Of a stretch of 20,635 nucleotides of DNA, positions 19,777-20,635 are shown piece by piece. Numbering within the stretch: position 1 is the first letter of the stretch; the number at the start of each line of letters is the position of its first letter. Both the position numbers and the translations under genes were made by a program. The notes beneath the pieces were generated by a model that did no database searches, had not been told where the DNA came from, and worked only from the letters and a program-made list of their open reading frames with translations. Source of the stretch: an uncultured Christensenella sp. (GTDB lineage Bacteria > Bacillota > Clostridia > Christensenellales > UBA1242); contig CASFFJ010000162.1 of assembly GCA_949293915.1 (NCBI GenBank), forward strand, positions 1 through 20,635, in the 5' to 3' direction.

Positions 19777-19980
19777 ATGAAAACTACGAAGCCTTGCGAA
19801 ACAAATATTGATATCAATGGCGATAAAAGCATGACAAAAGTCCTAAAATCGCTTTTGAAAAGCGGCTACACCGTTACGGTATGCTTGCATCCACGAGAAA
19901 AAGGAACGCCTGTCTACTGTATGACTGAGAAGTACCGACTCATTATTCAAAAAGAAGGAGGGAGCATGCATGAAGGCTAG
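19777..19980 (+). CDS. SOS-controlled small protein, 67 aa
   Basis: ATG 19777 with AGGAAG 10 nt upstream. After a short polar N-terminus the sequence MTKVLKSLLKSGYTVTVCLHPREKGTPVYCMTEKYRLIIQKE suggests one helix and three strands. No family recognised. As first gene after a LexA box it may be an anti-repressor, an induction signal or a DNA-repair helper; because the element's repressor appears to have lost self-cleavage, an SOS-made anti-repressor would be a sensible partner (inference). It overlaps the next start. Confidence 0.6.
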   Translation: MKTTKPCETNIDINGDKSMTKVLKSLLKSGYTVTVCLHPREKGTPVYCMTEKYRLIIQKEGGSMHEG

Positions 19981-20256
19981 GAGATGTCTTGTGGCTCAGG
20001 ATGCACGCAATGGGGCAGAATCCCTTTTGCCACTTGGAAACGAAAAAGAAGAAATCGTAGATGAAAAAGACAAGATAGGCTCGATAGGGACAGGCTGGAA
20101 TCTCTCGCAGGAAGATGCGCCTGGGATGAAATCGTGGACTTGGGGTATGAATCCGAGTGCGACTATTATTTGCGCGTATATTCCGACGATTCCCAAAGCG
20201 TTTTCTCCTTTCACAACGGGAAGGAAGCGTATAATTTCATAAATCTGTATGATTGA
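19970..20256 (+). pseudogene. Small gene with a one-base frame break
   Basis: ATG 19970 is 7 nt after GGAGG and overlaps the previous stop. Its frame is credible to about 20068 (NEKEEIVDEK) but then turns poor and ends at 20242. From 20068 a different frame, open to a TGA at 20254, is clearly protein-like: RLESLAGRCAWDEIVDLGYE, then SECDYYLRVYSDDSQSVFSF and NGKEAYNFINLYD. The switch point is a run of five A (20064-20068); one more A would join the two into a protein of about 95 residues. A sequencing error, a real mutation or ribosomal slippage are all possible. A 26-residue alternative from ATG 19984 ends there too. Confidence 0.5.
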
Positions 20257-20294
20257 TCGGCAGCATACGGGAAGCGAGCCGCGCACGGCAGGGA

Positions 20295-20342
20295 TTTTCT
20301 TCCGACTTCCGGGAACGGTCGGGAAAAGATTTTGATTTTTTT
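20295..20342 (+). terminator. Terminator of the LexA-controlled operon
   Basis: TTTTC (20295-20299) and CCGAC (20302-20306) pair with GTCGG (20318-20322) and GAAAA (20323-20327) as a two-part stem, followed by a T-rich tract to 20342. Confidence 0.6.
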
Positions 20343-20354
20343 GGAAAAAGGCAC

Positions 20355-20388
20355 TTGACAACTTTGCAATTACAATGTACAATGTAAT
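20355..20388 (+). promoter_or_regulatory. Promoter with operator palindrome for the RHH gene
   Basis: TTGACA (20355-20360), 17-nt spacer, TACAAT (20378-20383). ATTACAATGTACAATGTAAT (20369-20388) is a palindrome except for one mismatched pair and covers the -10. It is the expected site for autoregulation by the ribbon-helix-helix protein encoded next. Confidence 0.7.
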
Positions 20389-20413
20389 CACAAACTTAAA
20401 GGAGGTGAAACCA

Positions 20414-20635
20414 TTGGGTCCCAAACCCGGTCAGCGGTTGACCGATTCCCCGAAGGATTTTCTGTTGCAGGTAAGGCTTGACGAAAAGACAAAGACCGAA
20501 TTGGATTACTGCGTAAAGCACACAGACTCCAACCGAAGCGTCGTTGTCCGAAAAGGGATTGAACTTGTAAAGGAAAATCTCGACGAAGGAAGGGAAATGG
20601 CATTAAGAGAACCGGATCGCAAAGGCAGCGAAAAA
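20414..20635 (+). CDS. Ribbon-helix-helix regulator, cut by window edge
   Basis: TTG 20414 follows GGAGGTG by 6 nt; the frame stays open through the last base (74 codons), so the C-terminus is outside the window. MGPKPGQRLTDSPKDFLLQV gives the N-terminal strand, then RLDEKTKTELDYCVKHTDSN and RSVVVRKGIELVKENLDEG give the two helices: the Arc/MetJ/CopG fold, as dimers binding palindromes. I recall the 'GrP..d.pk...lqvRld......L......  t.S.vvr.GI..v' pattern from mobile-element proteins of Firmicutes. It probably represses its own promoter through the adjacent palindrome and may control replication or maintenance genes further right. Confidence 0.75.
   Translation, partial: MGPKPGQRLTDSPKDFLLQVRLDEKTKTELDYCVKHTDSNRSVVVRKGIELVKENLDEGREMALREPDRKGSEK

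Noticed and set aside
1..20635. CRISPR array or insertion sequence
   Set aside because: No regularly spaced repeats of CRISPR type and no transposase gene with flanking terminal repeats were found; the TGCGCCA motif copies are irregularly spaced and lie between genes.

Overview
The window looks like part of a temperate phage, phage-plasmid or integrative element of a low- to mid-GC Firmicute, most likely a gut-type clostridium. The signs are strong AGGAGG-type ribosome binding sites, TTGACA-17-TATAAT-type promoters, a GAAC-N4-GTTC (Firmicutes-type LexA) box, and gene families typical of clostridial mobile elements. No structural, packaging, relaxase or conjugation genes are visible, so the exact element class stays open.

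Layout. (1) Positions 1-4170, minus strand: a phage-style recombination and replication operon read leftward from a divergent immunity region. In transcription order it holds a Cro-like XRE protein, a small HTH protein, a beta sliding-clamp homologue, small unknowns, a YqaJ/lambda-exonuclease-type nuclease, a zinc-ribbon protein, two phage hypotheticals and a gene cut by the left edge. (2) Positions 4170-6158: divergent promoters with operator-like repeats, an XRE/S24-like repressor and a tyrosine integrase with an N-terminal zinc ribbon. (3) Positions 6159-7444: 1.3 kb without convincing genes; it has TACATACA repeats (likely integrase arm sites or attP) and inverted repeats. (4) Positions 7445-16783, plus strand: small accessory genes of mostly unknown function, a 658-residue polyvalent-type protein and a DUF2325-like protein. 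Nearly every later gene has a short TGCGCCA-type motif a few tens of bases before its start. (5) Positions 16784-18060: noncoding and RNA-rich, with a promoter-driven, terminator-ended small RNA containing a potential pseudoknot, other hairpins and a tRNA-like fold. (6) Positions 18067-20635: a Cys-rich small protein, two tandem SSB-type proteins, a LexA-boxed small operon with a probable frameshift, and a ribbon-helix-helix regulator that runs off the right edge.

Most notable: two leaders (about 7480-7612 and 8411-8542) have the same unusual architecture. Each encodes an apparent antisense small RNA on the minus strand, with a TTGAC(A/T)-17-TATA(C/A)T promoter and an intrinsic terminator about 72 nt downstream. 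Each also has a perfect 9-bp hairpin that hides the ribosome binding site of the downstream gene, and an upstream sequence that can open that hairpin. In both, that upstream sequence is exactly what the 5' end of the antisense RNA covers. This is the layout expected of antisense-controlled translational switches and may be an undescribed duplicated system. All function statements come from reading the sequence by eye; no searches or folding programs were run.
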